The notes under the pieces are model-generated. The model was not told the DNA's origin, searched no databases, and saw nothing but the letters and a program-made list of their open reading frames with translations. From Ruegeria halocynthiae (GTDB taxonomy: Bacteria; Pseudomonadota; Alphaproteobacteria; Rhodobacterales; Rhodobacteraceae), in assembly GCF_900106805.1 (NCBI RefSeq), contig NZ_FNNP01000003.1, positions 62,001 to 126,000 of the forward strand: DNA of 64,000 bases. Direction: 5' to 3'. This document shows positions 53,542 through 62,074 of this stretch, piece after piece (within the stretch, counting starts at the first letter, position 1; each line of letters begins with the position of its first letter). The position numbers and the translations under genes are program-made.

Positions 53542-54405
53542 TTAGCGCCCATGCGTGCGATCATATCCGTTGCGCGCAGGGCTGCTCCATCCTGCCAACT
53601 CGCCTTCAGCCGGGGAAAAGGTTTCGACCAACAGCGGATAACACGCCGCCGTATCCGATGAGTGTTCCGACGAGCAATCGCCGCCGGGGCACGCACTTAG
53701 ATTTCCCAGCAGATCAATCTCGGCAAAAAATTCAATATGGTCGCCCGGACGTACCGGCGATGCTTTCATGAAGTACTGCCCCGTATCGCGTGTGAAACCC
53801 GTGCACATGAACACATTCAACACATCATGTACCGCAGGCTCAGCCTCGGCTAATGAAATCCCCAGATGATCTGCCAGTGCACGTGTCAGGTTCGAATGGC
53901 AACAGTGATGGTATTGGGACCCGGACAACAGATTGCCAGTATAGGGATCGCACCGCGTGCCGATCACATCATGCACCGACCCGCCGAACTCATCGATTCC
54001 GTACCACCCCAAAGTGTCGGCAGTGATTGTTGCCATGGGGCGCACATGAGGAAAGCTGGACCACATACGCTCACCTGTCGTGATGTGTGTTCCATGCAAA
54101 GCGCGGGTCTTGCCGGAATAGAACCGTTCGGACAAGGCATTGAGATTCCACAGGTTCAGATCGCCGACCTGCGGACCCTCGACCGAGGTGATACGAAAAA
54201 AGTGTCCGGCAGGCACCTCAAAGCACCGCGCGTCCCGCGCGGGAACCAGCACCTCGCCCGTCTTCTGTGCGCCCTCACGCGCCGCTTGATAGAGTTCGAG
54301 ATCAGGTTTCGGCAGACCGTCATTCGGGTAGCAGATAACAGGTGCAATGGCACGGCGCGCCTCTGCATCTGCGGGTGGGCGGGAAGAGTTCCGAGAATCT
54401 GTCAT
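53542..54405 (-). CDS. DUF1989 protein (urea carboxylase-associated family)
   Basis: The 287-residue protein belongs to the family found beside urea carboxylase genes. It has a Cys/His-rich set of motifs (HGTHITTGERMWSS; CDPYTGNLLSG; QYHHCCHSNLT; CSSEHSSDTAAC) that could bind a metal. No urea carboxylase or allophanate hydrolase is in the window, so it is an orphan. The biochemical role of the family in nitrogen metabolism is not settled. It is convergent with deoD (12 nt). Confidence 0.85.
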   Translation of the reverse strand: MTDSRNSSRPPADAEARRAIAPVICYPNDGLPKPDLELYQAAREGAQKTGEVLVPARDARCFEVPAGHFFRITSVEGPQVGDLNLWNLNALSERFYSGKTRALHGTHITTGERMWSSFPHVRPMATITADTLGWYGIDEFGGSVHDVIGTRCDPYTGNLLSGSQYHHCCHSNLTRALADHLGISLAEAEPAVHDVLNVFMCTGFTRDTGQYFMKASPVRPGDHIEFFAEIDLLGNLSACPGGDCSSEHSSDTAACYPLLVETFSPAEGELAGWSSPARNGYDRTHGR

Positions 54406-54444
54406 GGGCAGAGACTGACGCAGTTCGGTCGGACACGAAACCCC

Positions 54445-54642
54445 TTACTGCGGCAATTGCCCCTTCAGACATTGTGAGGGTTCGGTATCGGATTGCGAAA
54501 CTGCACCGCAGAAGGCACACCGCCACTGGCCTTCGCTTCGATGTAGTCGCCACCGGCAGTCGCGCGTCAGAGAAGACGTGCGGGATCGCCATATGAAGTA
54601 GGCAAAGACACCAGCAGCAAGAAGAAGCAACAGAACAGGCAT
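54445..54642 (-). CDS. Small membrane protein with Cys-x-x-Cys motif (65 aa), unknown function
   Basis: The ORF has one N-terminal membrane segment (PVLLLLLAAGVFAYFIW, residues 2-18), a basic stretch, and a CAFC pair (Cys42 and Cys45, counted from the Met at 54642) with two more Cys (Cys29 and Cys58). It may bind zinc on the cytoplasmic side. AGAG precedes the ATG weakly. No family recognised. Codon use and amino-acid pattern look like a true protein. An in-frame start 8 codons earlier is possible. Confidence 0.55.
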   Translation of the reverse strand: MPVLLLLLAAGVFAYFIWRSRTSSLTRDCRWRLHRSEGQWRCAFCGAVSQSDTEPSQCLKGQLPQ

Positions 54643-54691
54643 ATCTCTGCTTTGCCGATTGCGCAAAAATTTTCAAGCCCAACCGGGGCGA

Positions 54692-54832
54692 TCAGGCAGC
54701 GTTGGCGTATTCAAACAGTTCAGGTGTTTCGTCTTTGGCCGGAACTTTAGGTTCGGGTGTATAATAGGCCCAGGCCTGTTCCAGCAGTTCCAACGCTTTG
54801 TCAGCGTCGCATTTTTGGTTTTGAATGCTCAT
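54692..54832 (-). CDS. Small acidic protein of unknown function (46 aa)
   Basis: A 47-codon ORF including the stop. The N-terminal half is helical (DADKALELLEQAWAYYT, residues 9-25); the rest is acidic and proline-containing, ending LFEYANAA. The GC-rich third positions and amphipathic helix suggest real coding. GAGG lies 8 nt before the ATG. Upstream is a four-codon ORF with a much stronger ribosome site and a set of nested palindromes, so the gene seems to be regulated. Function unknown. Confidence 0.65.
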   Translation of the reverse strand: MSIQNQKCDADKALELLEQAWAYYTPEPKVPAKDETPELFEYANAA

Positions 54833-54842
54833 CGGAGTGACC

Positions 54843-54857
54843 TCATTTCGAATTCAT
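54843..54857 (-). other. Four-codon upstream ORF (M-N-S-K) with very strong ribosome site
   Basis: GGGAGGAG (54867-54860) stands immediately before an ATG at 54857 that reads only ATG AAT TCG AAA TGA. The 46-codon gene starts 10 nt after this stop. Translation of the mini-ORF could deliver ribosomes to the gene or set its level. It may also be accidental. Confidence 0.4.
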
Positions 54858-54866
54858 CACTCCTCC

Positions 54867-54910
54867 CTATACGAATTTTAGAACCACACTCGTACGAGCG
54901 CATCGTATAG
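54867..54910. promoter_or_regulatory. Nested palindromes upstream of the 46-residue gene
   Basis: CTATACGA (54867-54874) and TCGTATAG (54903-54910) are perfect 8-bp inverted arms. Between them is the perfect 10-bp palindrome CTCGTACGAG (54889-54898). On the minus strand TAAAAT inside the element could be a -10. This resembles a two-part operator for one DNA-binding dimer family. Confidence 0.45.
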
Positions 54911-54927
54911 TTTTGCAGAGGCGACAT

Positions 54928-54952
54928 GCACTTGCCGCAACCCGGCAAGTGC
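54928..54952 (-). terminator. Hairpin ending the sdh operon
   Basis: GCACTTGCCG (54928-54937) pairs perfectly with CGGCAAGTGC (54943-54952), loop caacc; 10-bp stem starting 17 nt after the sdhB stop. No U-run on the minus strand, so it may be a partial terminator or an mRNA end-protecting stem. Confidence 0.6.
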
Positions 54953-54969
54953 TTTGATGTAGTGCGCAA

Positions 54970-55749
54970 TTAGACCGCGCGATCAACCATCATCTTTTTG
55001 ATTTCGGCTATTGCCTTGGCCGGGTTCAGACCCTTGGGGCAGGTCTTGGCACAGTTCATGATGGTGTGGCAGCGATACAGCTTGAATGGATCTTCCAGCT
55101 CATCCAACCGTTCACCCGTCGCCTCATCCCGGCTGTCGATGATCCAGCGATAGGCATGCAACAACGCGGCCGGGCCGAGATAACGGTCACCGTTCCACCA
55201 GTAGCTGGGGCACGAGGTCGAGCAGCTGGCGCACATCACGCATTCATAAAGACCATCCAGTTTCCTGCGGTCTTCGATGGATTGCTTCCATTCCTTCGCC
55301 GGACGATTTGTCTTGGTCTCCAGCCACGGCATGATCGAGGCGTGCTGGGCATAGAAATGCGTCAGATCAGGGATCAGGTCCTTGACCACCGGCATATGCG
55401 GCAGCGGGTAGATTTTCACATCTCCCTTGATCTCATCCATGCCATAGATGCAGGCCAGTGTGTTGATCCCGTCGATGTTCATCGCGCACGATCCGCAGAT
55501 GCCTTCACGGCATGACCGGCGGAAGGTCAGGGTCGGGTCGATCTCATTCTTGATCTTGATCAGCGCGTCCAGAACCATCGGACCGCAGGTATCCATGTCC
55601 ACGAAATAGGTATCGACACGCGGGTTCTGGCCATCTTCCGGATTCCAGCGATAGATTTGGAACTTGCGCACATTGGTTGTGCCCTCGGGTTTGGGCCAGG
55701 TCTTGCCGGTGGTGATCCGGGAATTCTTGGGGAGGGTCAGTTGTACCAT
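54970..55749 (-). CDS. sdhB: Succinate dehydrogenase iron-sulfur subunit
   Basis: SdhB carries electrons from the SdhA flavin to quinone in complex II. The 259 residues hold the 2Fe-2S ligands Cys80, Cys85, Cys88, Cys100; the 4Fe-4S ligands Cys170, Cys173, Cys176 and Cys237; and the 3Fe-4S ligands Cys180, Cys227 and Cys233. Last gene of sdhCDAB, 12 nt after sdhA, and followed by a hairpin. Confidence 0.97.
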   Translation of the reverse strand: MVQLTLPKNSRITTGKTWPKPEGTTNVRKFQIYRWNPEDGQNPRVDTYFVDMDTCGPMVLDALIKIKNEIDPTLTFRRSCREGICGSCAMNIDGINTLACIYGMDEIKGDVKIYPLPHMPVVKDLIPDLTHFYAQHASIMPWLETKTNRPAKEWKQSIEDRRKLDGLYECVMCASCSTSCPSYWWNGDRYLGPAALLHAYRWIIDSRDEATGERLDELEDPFKLYRCHTIMNCAKTCPKGLNPAKAIAEIKKMMVDRAV

Positions 55750-55761
55750 TAGTTCCTCTCC

Positions 55762-57570
55762 TTAGAACGTACGCGCTTTGGGCGCGATTTTCTTCAGACT
55801 GATGCCGCCTTCGGCTTCAGTGCTAAGTGGATCGACAATCACCGGGCGATAGCTGAGATCGACCTTATTGCCATCGACGCGGCTGATGGTGTGTACGCGC
55901 CAGTTCTCATCATCCCGCTCGGCAAAGTCCTCGTGGGCATGGGCGCCGCGCGATTCCTTACGCGCCTCAGCCCCTACGATGGTGGCAAGCGCGCTCGGCA
56001 TAAGATTGGTCAATTCCAGCGATTCCATCAGATCACTGTTCCAGACGAGACTACGGTCCGAAACTTTCAGGTCATTCATCTTGGCCGCAATCGCCGTCAT
56101 CTTTTCGACCCCTTCCGCCATCGTCTTAGCGGTACGGAACACGGCCGCGTCTTCTTGCATAGTGCGCTGCATCTCAAGCCGCAAATCGGCTGTCGGAACT
56201 GCACCGCTTGCGTTACGAACTTCATCAAACCGATCAAATGCCTTGTCCACCGACGCTTGGTTCAACACCGGGTTCGGTGCCTCGGCATCCACAACCTTGC
56301 CTGCCTTGATCGCAGCGGCACGGCCAAATACCACAAGGTCAATCAGCGAGTTTGATCCAAGACGGTTCGCGCCGTGAACCGAAGCGCAACCCGCCTCACC
56401 CACAGCCATCAGACCCGGCACAACAGCTGTCGGGTTTTCAGCGGTCGGGTTCAGAACCTCACCCCAATAGTTCGTCGGGATACCGCCCATATTGTAGTGA
56501 ACCGTTGGCAGAACCGGGATTGGTTCCTTGGTCACGTCTACACCGGCAAACACCCGTGCAGATTCAGAAATACCCGGCAAGCGCTCTGCCAACGCCTCGG
56601 AAGGCAGGTGGCTGAGGTTCAGGTGGATGTGGTCACCGCCGTCGCCATGGCCGCGACCTTCGCGGATTTCCATTGTCATCGAGCGTGAAACATAATCGCG
56701 CGGCGCGAGATCCTTATACTGGGGCGCATAACGCTCCATGAACCGCTCACCTTCGGAGTTGGTCAGGTAACCGCCCTCACCACGCGCACCTTCGGTGATC
56801 AGGCAACCCGATCCGTAGATGCCGGTTGGGTGGAATTGCACGAATTCCATATCCTGCAGCGCCAGTCCTGCGCGCGCCACCATGCCGCCACCGTCGCCGG
56901 TACAGGTATGGGCCGAGGTCGCACTGAAATAGGCGCGGCCATATCCGCCGGTCGCCAGCACCACCATCTTGGCATTGAAGACATGCATCGTGCCATCGTC
57001 CAGCTTCCAGCAGACGACGCCCTGACATTGCCCGTCATCGGACATGATCAGGTCGATGGCAAAATATTCGATGTAGAACTCTGCATTATTCTTCAGCGAC
57101 TGACCGTACAGCGTGTGCAAGATCGCGTGGCCGGTCCGGTCGGCGGCAGCGCAAGTCCGCTGCACGGCAGGGCCTTCGCCAAATTCAGTCGTATGGCCAC
57201 CGAATGGGCGCTGATAGATCTTGCCTTCTTCGGTCCGGCTGAAGGGCACACCGTAATGCTCCAGCTCGTAAACAGCCTTGGGCGCCTCGCGCGCGAGGTA
57301 TTCCATCGCGTCGGTATCACCCAGCCAGTCCGAACCTTTCACAGTGTCGTACATGTGCCATTGCCAGTGGTCCGGCCCCATGTTCGACAGGGACGCGGCA
57401 ATGCCGCCCTGTGCCGCGACCGTATGCGAACGGGTCGGGAAAACCTTGGTCACGCAGGCGGTGCGCAAACCCTGTTCGGCCATGCCCAAAGTTGCACGCA
57501 AACCCGCGCCACCGGCGCCGACAACCACCACGTCATATTCGTGGGTTTCGTATTCATATGTTGCTGTCAT
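55762..57570 (-). CDS. sdhA: Succinate dehydrogenase flavoprotein subunit
   Basis: SdhA oxidises succinate to fumarate at a covalently bound FAD. The 602-residue protein has the FAD-binding GAGGAGLRA (residues 18-26), His49 in [10 protein letters not shown] for the flavin link, and the active-site HPTGIYGSG and later [10 protein letters not shown] segments. The length is standard. It follows sdhD by 25 nt and precedes sdhB by 12 nt. Confidence 0.97.
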   Translation of the reverse strand: MTATYEYETHEYDVVVVGAGGAGLRATLGMAEQGLRTACVTKVFPTRSHTVAAQGGIAASLSNMGPDHWQWHMYDTVKGSDWLGDTDAMEYLAREAPKAVYELEHYGVPFSRTEEGKIYQRPFGGHTTEFGEGPAVQRTCAAADRTGHAILHTLYGQSLKNNAEFYIEYFAIDLIMSDDGQCQGVVCWKLDDGTMHVFNAKMVVLATGGYGRAYFSATSAHTCTGDGGGMVARAGLALQDMEFVQFHPTGIYGSGCLITEGARGEGGYLTNSEGERFMERYAPQYKDLAPRDYVSRSMTMEIREGRGHGDGGDHIHLNLSHLPSEALAERLPGISESARVFAGVDVTKEPIPVLPTVHYNMGGIPTNYWGEVLNPTAENPTAVVPGLMAVGEAGCASVHGANRLGSNSLIDLVVFGRAAAIKAGKVVDAEAPNPVLNQASVDKAFDRFDEVRNASGAVPTADLRLEMQRTMQEDAAVFRTAKTMAEGVEKMTAIAAKMNDLKVSDRSLVWNSDLMESLELTNLMPSALATIVGAEARKESRGAHAHEDFAERDDENWRVHTISRVDGNKVDLSYRPVIVDPLSTEAEGGISLKKIAPKARTF

Positions 57571-57595
57571 CTTAGGTGATCCTTACCGCGCATTC

Positions 57596-57967
57596 TTAAA
57601 GGGCGAGCTTTACAAGGGCAAAAAGCCCGGCAGCAATCAGTGTGTAACCGAATGCCGCCACCGCCATCAGGCTCAGCTTTTCCGCAACGCCGTGAACGTA
57701 ATCTTCGATTGCCACCTGCGCTTCCCGCACGAGGTGAATGACAACGACGACCAGCGTCAGAGCGGTAACAATGGCTGGGAACGGCTTACTGTAATAGGCA
57801 AGAACCTCTTCAAACGTACCACCAAGACCGTAGGCAAAGGTGAAGACGAAAAGTGGAACAAGAAATACCAGCGCAGTGGAGCTGGCCATCATCTGCCAGT
57901 GATGGTGCGTGCCCTGACGGCCTGCACCCATGCCCTGCGCGCGTTTGCGGTCGGTGAGGTAATGCAT
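57596..57967 (-). CDS. sdhD: Succinate dehydrogenase membrane anchor subunit
   Basis: The 123-residue protein has three membrane segments and helps bind haem b and ubiquinone in complex II. The motif HHWQMMASSTALVF near residue 21 fits alphaproteobacterial SdhD. The start at 57967 has AAGGAG 8 nt upstream; the same frame is open further but crosses sdhC. Identified by topology and place between sdhC and sdhA. Confidence 0.93.
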   Translation of the reverse strand: MHYLTDRKRAQGMGAGRQGTHHHWQMMASSTALVFLVPLFVFTFAYGLGGTFEEVLAYYSKPFPAIVTALTLVVVVIHLVREAQVAIEDYVHGVAEKLSLMAVAAFGYTLIAAGLFALVKLAL

Positions 57968-57978
57968 CGCGAAGCTCC

Positions 57979-58362
57979 TTAAACCGCAAGTGCCGTGATA
58001 AAGGTGAGGATCGTAGCAAGCACGAACATGCCGATCGCCAGTTTCTCGGACACTTCGACATTCACGCAATAGCCCAGATCCCAGATCACGTGCCGCAGCC
58101 GTCCCAGCATGTGATAAAAGATCGCCCAGGTCGCGGCGAACATAACCAGGTCACCCAGCCAACTGCGCATAAGACTATCAATGAAAACAAATGCGCTTTC
58201 TGATGTTGCGGCCGCCAGAAGCCACCAGACAACAAAAAAGGCGACCAACAACGATGCAATGCCGGTGATACGGACCAAGATCGAGGATATCGACGTCATC
58301 TGTGGTCGGTAGATCGACAGATGCGGTGAAAGAGGGCGGTTGCCCCGATTTACATCGGCCAT
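57979..58362 (-). CDS. sdhC: Succinate dehydrogenase cytochrome b556 subunit
   Basis: The 127-residue subunit has the SPHLSIYRPQ N-terminal motif and HMLGRLRHVIWDLG, which holds the haem-ligand His and a conserved Asp. Three membrane segments. The start at 58362 follows AAGGAG. It is the first gene of the operon; upstream lie a 12-bp palindrome and three GTGATCAC copies. Confidence 0.95.
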   Translation of the reverse strand: MADVNRGNRPLSPHLSIYRPQMTSISSILVRITGIASLLVAFFVVWWLLAAATSESAFVFIDSLMRSWLGDLVMFAATWAIFYHMLGRLRHVIWDLGYCVNVEVSEKLAIGMFVLATILTFITALAV

Positions 58363-58439
58363 GCTGGCTCCTTTTCGGTTGGCTACCGAACGTTTTAATG
58401 GTTTTTGCGACTCTGTCACGCGCTGCAGGTGCAAAATCC

Positions 58440-58451
58440 AGTAAATTTACT
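58440..58451. promoter_or_regulatory. 12-bp A/T-rich palindrome before sdhC
   Basis: AGTAAATTTACT is a perfect palindrome 78-89 nt upstream of the sdhC ATG. It may be an operator or, given its A/T content, overlap the promoter. Not matched to any known regulator by me. Confidence 0.4.
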
Positions 58452-58475
58452 TCAAAATCGTTGATAAGACACATT

Positions 58476-58562
58476 TGTGATCACACAAAATAATCTCGTG
58501 ATCACAAAAAACATGCATCGTCTTCTATGTTAGCGTTTTCAACGCAAAAGCAATGTGATCAC
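58476..58562. promoter_or_regulatory. Array of three GTGATCAC palindromes upstream of sdhCDAB
   Basis: GTGATCAC occurs at 58477-58484 (extended to TGTGATCACA), 58498-58505 and 58555-58562. The first two are 21 bp apart, two helical turns, so dimers would sit on the same DNA face. All three lie in the 204-nt gap between the DUF1194 gene and sdhC. The form T-GTGATCAC-A would suit a GntR- or CRP-like dimer, but the factor is not known from this window. The same 8-mer also turns up singly in coding sequence. Confidence 0.6.
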
Positions 58563-58566
58563 GAAT

Positions 58567-59241
58567 CTATCGAAGGGCTGGCTTCAACACTGCAGTCTGC
58601 TGTGTAACCTCTCGCAAAAGCTTCTTGCGGATACGTTCGGGATAGTCGGCAAAACCGGCAGCCGAGACGACGAAGGCACCCTCACCTACAATGACGTTCT
58701 CAAAGAAATAGGCCGTCAAGTCAGGTTCGCTCTCTTCAATCGCAATCGCGTTTACGGTGACACCGCGATCACGGAGCTTGGCATGAAGCGTCGCCGGCTC
58801 GATGCCTTCATTCGAAATCCCATCACCCGAAAGATCGATCAGATGCCTTTTGCATTCGGACACCTCGCCAAAACTGGCAGTGGTCATTTCAAGCGCTTCA
58901 CCAATCGCAGTAGAGAAGTTTCGCCAGACCCGCGGATCGGCCGCGACATGATCTGCGAACTGGTCCAGCGTGGTGAAACTGTCGATCCGGGTCCATGGAA
59001 TGGTGATCCGTTGGCGTGAACTGCCGGTCCATTGCACCAGCATCAATCGCGCCTGCCCGCGCACCAATGCCTCGGACACGATGGGATCACGTAATCCGGC
59101 GGCAAGCCCGTCCATCTGAATTCGGTATTCATCGGAATCGACCGAGCCCGAGACATCCACGGCCAATGCCAAAGCCAGATCGCAGGCATAAGCCTGCGGG
59201 GTCAGGCACAGGCAGGCCAGAAACGAGCGCAACAACACCAT
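58567..59241 (-). CDS. DUF1194 exported protein with von Willebrand factor A-like fold
   Basis: The 224-residue protein has a signal peptide (cleavage about residue 19, after AYA) and then a vWA-type domain with the MIDAS motif DVSGS (Asp29, Ser31, Ser33), a Thr/Ser-rich stretch and SGDGISNEG with the metal-binding Asp. vWA domains bind divalent metal and ligands; the role of DUF1194 proteins is not established. It is co-oriented with sdhCDAB and shares its intergenic region at the 3' end. Confidence 0.86.
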   Translation of the reverse strand: MVLLRSFLACLCLTPQAYACDLALALAVDVSGSVDSDEYRIQMDGLAAGLRDPIVSEALVRGQARLMLVQWTGSSRQRITIPWTRIDSFTTLDQFADHVAADPRVWRNFSTAIGEALEMTTASFGEVSECKRHLIDLSGDGISNEGIEPATLHAKLRDRGVTVNAIAIEESEPDLTAYFFENVIVGEGAFVVSAAGFADYPERIRKKLLREVTQQTAVLKPALR

Positions 59242-59307
59242 GACCCAAGCGTAGCATGGATTTCGCCCACCGTGATCACTTCAATGTCAGCGGTCAGGCG
59301 ACAAATG

Positions 59308-60336
59308 TTAGATGGGCATCAGGGCCCAGTAATCCAGATCCAGCAGAACGTTGGGCAGGTATTTTCCGTCTTCATTGCGCAGCTCAAAGGGCTCTCCACC
59401 CTTGGTCGCGACCAGCCGCAACCGCAGCGCACCAACTCCGGACACGCCAGTTTCGGCCTTATCCAACACCTCTGACCAGACCTTGATGGTGTCGCCCGCA
59501 AAATAGGGATTTGCATGAGCGCCGCCATTCAGTCCAACGATCATCTGCGCGTTTGCCAAGCCGTTGAACGACAAGGCACGCGCCATCGAGATCACATGAC
59601 CACCATAAATCAGCCGACCCTCAGGGCGGAAGGTCAGGTCGAAATGCACCTTGGCCGTGTTTTGCCACAATCGGGTGGCCAGCATGTGCTCGGCCTCTTC
59701 AACGGTCACGCCATCGACGTGATCGATCATTTCTCCGGTGTTGTACGCATCCCAGCGGTGGGCTTCACCGGATTGTACAAAATCGTAGTTTGAGAAATCG
59801 AGCCCCTGAGGAACCAGCAGATCGCCAACATCCAGCGACTTTTTCAGCTCTGGCACCAACGTTTCAGGCGCCGGCGCGTCGAAGTCCGATTTCCGCACCA
59901 TCACCCAGCGTACATATTCGATGACCACCTCATCGCGCTGATTCAGGCCGCGAGTGCGAACCCAAACCACCCCGGTCTTGCCGTTCGAATTCTGTTTCAG
60001 CCCGATCACCTCGGATTCCGAACGTAAAGTATCGCCCGGATAGACTGGCTGCAGCCAGCGCCCTTCGGCATAGCCCAGATTGGCAACCGCATTCAGCGAG
60101 ATATCGGGCACCGTTTTTCCGAATACCACATGAAAGGCCGCCAGATCGTCGATCGGACTTTGCGGCAGACCACAATTCCGGGCAAATTCATCCGAAGAAT
60201 AAAGCGCGTGACGCGCCGGATAGAGCGCATGATACAGCGCTCGTTCGCCATCCGTTATAGTGCGCGGCACCGCGTGATGCAGCACCTGCCCGACAGAATA
60301 ATCTTCGAAAAAGCGGCCCGGGTTTGTTTTTGCCAT
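59308..60336 (-). CDS. mch: Mesaconyl-CoA hydratase (beta-methylmalyl-CoA dehydratase)
   Basis: Mch hydrates mesaconyl-C1-CoA to beta-methylmalyl-CoA in the ethylmalonyl-CoA pathway. The 342-residue protein has two MaoC hot-dog domains: the N-terminal half holds DEFARNCGLPQSPIDDL and YPGDTL, and the C-terminal half holds IYGGHVISMARAL. The double-domain length of about 340 residues separates it from single-domain enoyl-CoA hydratases. Last gene of mcl2-nnrU-DUF1737-mch, overlapping DUF1737 by one base (TAATG). Confidence 0.94.
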   Translation of the reverse strand: MAKTNPGRFFEDYSVGQVLHHAVPRTITDGERALYHALYPARHALYSSDEFARNCGLPQSPIDDLAAFHVVFGKTVPDISLNAVANLGYAEGRWLQPVYPGDTLRSESEVIGLKQNSNGKTGVVWVRTRGLNQRDEVVIEYVRWVMVRKSDFDAPAPETLVPELKKSLDVGDLLVPQGLDFSNYDFVQSGEAHRWDAYNTGEMIDHVDGVTVEEAEHMLATRLWQNTAKVHFDLTFRPEGRLIYGGHVISMARALSFNGLANAQMIVGLNGGAHANPYFAGDTIKVWSEVLDKAETGVSGVGALRLRLVATKGGEPFELRNEDGKYLPNVLLDLDYWALMPI

Positions 60337-60542
60337 TATTGCTGTCCCAGTTTCATATCAGGTGAATAATCGGACTCGACCTCTTTGGTGACCGCCTGTG
60401 CACAACGCATCATGTTGTTGGCGGCATCAAAGGCGTAGCAAGGGTCGCCATAGAGCTCCCAACCCTTCGCCATTGCGTCCGAGACCTTGTGGCAAAAGGC
60501 TGATGTGTCTTCTTCGGTCAATAAACGGTAGAGTTTTGGCAT
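60336..60542 (-). CDS. DUF1737 small protein (68 aa)
   Basis: The 68 residues show the DUF1737 core (YRLLTEEDTSAFCHKVSDAM, then GWELYGDPCYAF), a small alpha/beta domain of unknown function. It lies between nnrU and mch, overlapping the mch start by one base, and so is co-translated with it. A role in the pathway is inferred from position only. Confidence 0.9.
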   Translation of the reverse strand: MPKLYRLLTEEDTSAFCHKVSDAMAKGWELYGDPCYAFDAANNMMRCAQAVTKEVESDYSPDMKLGQQ

Positions 60543-60554
60543 TACATCTGACCT

Positions 60555-61109
60555 TTACGAACCGAATGGGGACGGGCCGACAAGCCCGTGGATGTAGCCG
60601 ATGATGCCGAGCAGAACGATTGAGGCGACAAAGAACATCGCGTCTTTGCCGTAGGTGCCCGGCTCGCTCGGCGCCCAGCCAGGCTCGGACCGGTTGATCA
60701 CGATCACTTCGACAACCGCCCAGGCCAGCAAACCACCGAACAGGATGATCGAGGCCAAATCACCATTCACCAGCAGGTGCGCAAAGGCCCACATCTTCAT
60801 TCCGCCCAGCATCGGATGGCGCATCTTGTTCAGAAGGCGCCCTTTCTGTCCGGCGGGGCTCATCATGAAGATCGCAATCAAGACCAACAGATTGTTGATG
60901 TGAACCATGAAGCTGGGCGGCGCCCAGACATAGATGAAATCGGTCATGCGATAGCCGAAGATCATCAGCAGGACCGAAGCCGCAATCGCCAGCGCGACAA
61001 CACCTTTGCCCGCATTTCCCATCGAAGCCCGCTGTTCGGGCATCACGCGTTTGAACAAATGTGCAGCCCACCACAGCCCCACACCCAAAATCAGAAGAAC
61101 AAAGCCCAT
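60555..61109 (-). CDS. NnrU family membrane protein
   Basis: A 184-residue protein with five or six membrane segments and the RHPMLGGMKMWAFAHLLVNG block typical of NnrU. NnrU was first found with denitrification genes and is related to isoprenylcysteine methyltransferase-like proteins; its function is unclear. No denitrification genes are present here. It starts 6 nt after mcl2 and ends 12 nt before DUF1737, inside an ethylmalonyl-CoA-pathway operon. Confidence 0.9.
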   Translation of the reverse strand: MGFVLLILGVGLWWAAHLFKRVMPEQRASMGNAGKGVVALAIAASVLLMIFGYRMTDFIYVWAPPSFMVHINNLLVLIAIFMMSPAGQKGRLLNKMRHPMLGGMKMWAFAHLLVNGDLASIILFGGLLAWAVVEVIVINRSEPGWAPSEPGTYGKDAMFFVASIVLLGIIGYIHGLVGPSPFGS

Positions 61110-61115
61110 GCTGGC

Positions 61116-61973
61116 TTACCCCGCTTGCAAAGCTACTATCGCTTCTGCTTTTGCCAGAATTTCACGGGCAGTTACAACGTGTAGGTTCTCGACAATCTTG
61201 CCATCCACGACGGCAACGCCCTGCCCCTGCGCCTCGGATTCTTCGAAGGCGGCAATCTGGCGGCGGGCCAGATCGATCTCATCCTCCGAGGGTGCAAAGG
61301 CTGCATTGGCGACATCGACCTGAGCGGGGTGGATTAGAGTCTTGCCATCAAAACCCATATCACGGCCTTGGGTGCATTCGGCCTCAAGACCTTCGGTATC
61401 CTTAAACGCATTATAAACGCCGTCGACAATAATCAGCCCTTCAGCCTTGGCGGCCAGCAGGCACAGGCCAAACGAGGTCATCATCGGCAGGCGATCAGGT
61501 CGAAAACGGGTCTGCAATTCCTTGGCCAGATCATTGGTCCCCATCACAAACCCCGCCATCAGCGGGTGCGCTGCGATTTCAGCCGCATTCAGCATACCGC
61601 GCGGGGTTTCCATCATCGCCCAGATCGGCAGGTCACCCGTAAGCGCGGCCAACGCATCAACGTCGGCGGCCGAGTTCACCTTGGGCAGCAGTACCGCATC
61701 GGCATCCATCTCGCGCACTGCCGCAGCATCGGCACGACCCCATTCGGTGTCCAGCCCGTTGATGCGTACGATCTTCACCCGCGTGCCGTAACCACCGGTC
61801 GCCAGAGCAGCCTTGAGCGTTTCGCGGGCGTTGGGCTTTTCATCGGCAGAAACTGCATCTTCGAGATCGAAGATAATCGCATCGACCGGCAGGCTGCGGG
61901 CCTTGTCCAGTGCCCGGTCACGCGAACCGGGGATATAGAGAACAGAACGATAGGGGCACTGACGGGAATCCAC
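61116..61973 (-). CDS. mcl2: (3S)-malyl-CoA thioesterase (CitE/HpcH-like)
   Basis: Mcl2 hydrolyses (3S)-malyl-CoA to malate and CoA, pulling glyoxylate plus acetyl-CoA condensation forward. The 285-residue TIM-barrel protein has RSVLYIPGSR near the start, the metal-binding Asp/Glu in IFDLEDAV, PKVNSAADVDAL, ETPRGMLNAAEI and MGTNDLAKEL. This is the pattern of Mcl2 rather than Mcl1, the lyase of about 318 residues. The GTG at 61973 is preceded by GGGAGAGG; the frame is open 35 codons further but those residues are not family-like. First gene of its operon. Confidence 0.92.
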   Translation of the reverse strand: MDSRQCPYRSVLYIPGSRDRALDKARSLPVDAIIFDLEDAVSADEKPNARETLKAALATGGYGTRVKIVRINGLDTEWGRADAAAVREMDADAVLLPKVNSAADVDALAALTGDLPIWAMMETPRGMLNAAEIAAHPLMAGFVMGTNDLAKELQTRFRPDRLPMMTSFGLCLLAAKAEGLIIVDGVYNAFKDTEGLEAECTQGRDMGFDGKTLIHPAQVDVANAAFAPSEDEIDLARRQIAAFEESEAQGQGVAVVDGKIVENLHVVTAREILAKAEAIVALQAG

Positions 61974-62074
61974 TGGCCTCTCCCTTTGTAATAATGTTGC
62001 GCGGAATGGGGCATTTTTTGACGGAAAGTTCAAGCGCAAAAACGCCGCGGTGCAGCATTTGTCCTCCAAAAGAC

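Noticed and set aside
59272..59279. A further GTGATCAC between mch and the DUF1194 gene
   Set aside because: Single copy downstream of mch; the 8-mer occurs by chance in coding regions too, so I do not count it as an operator.
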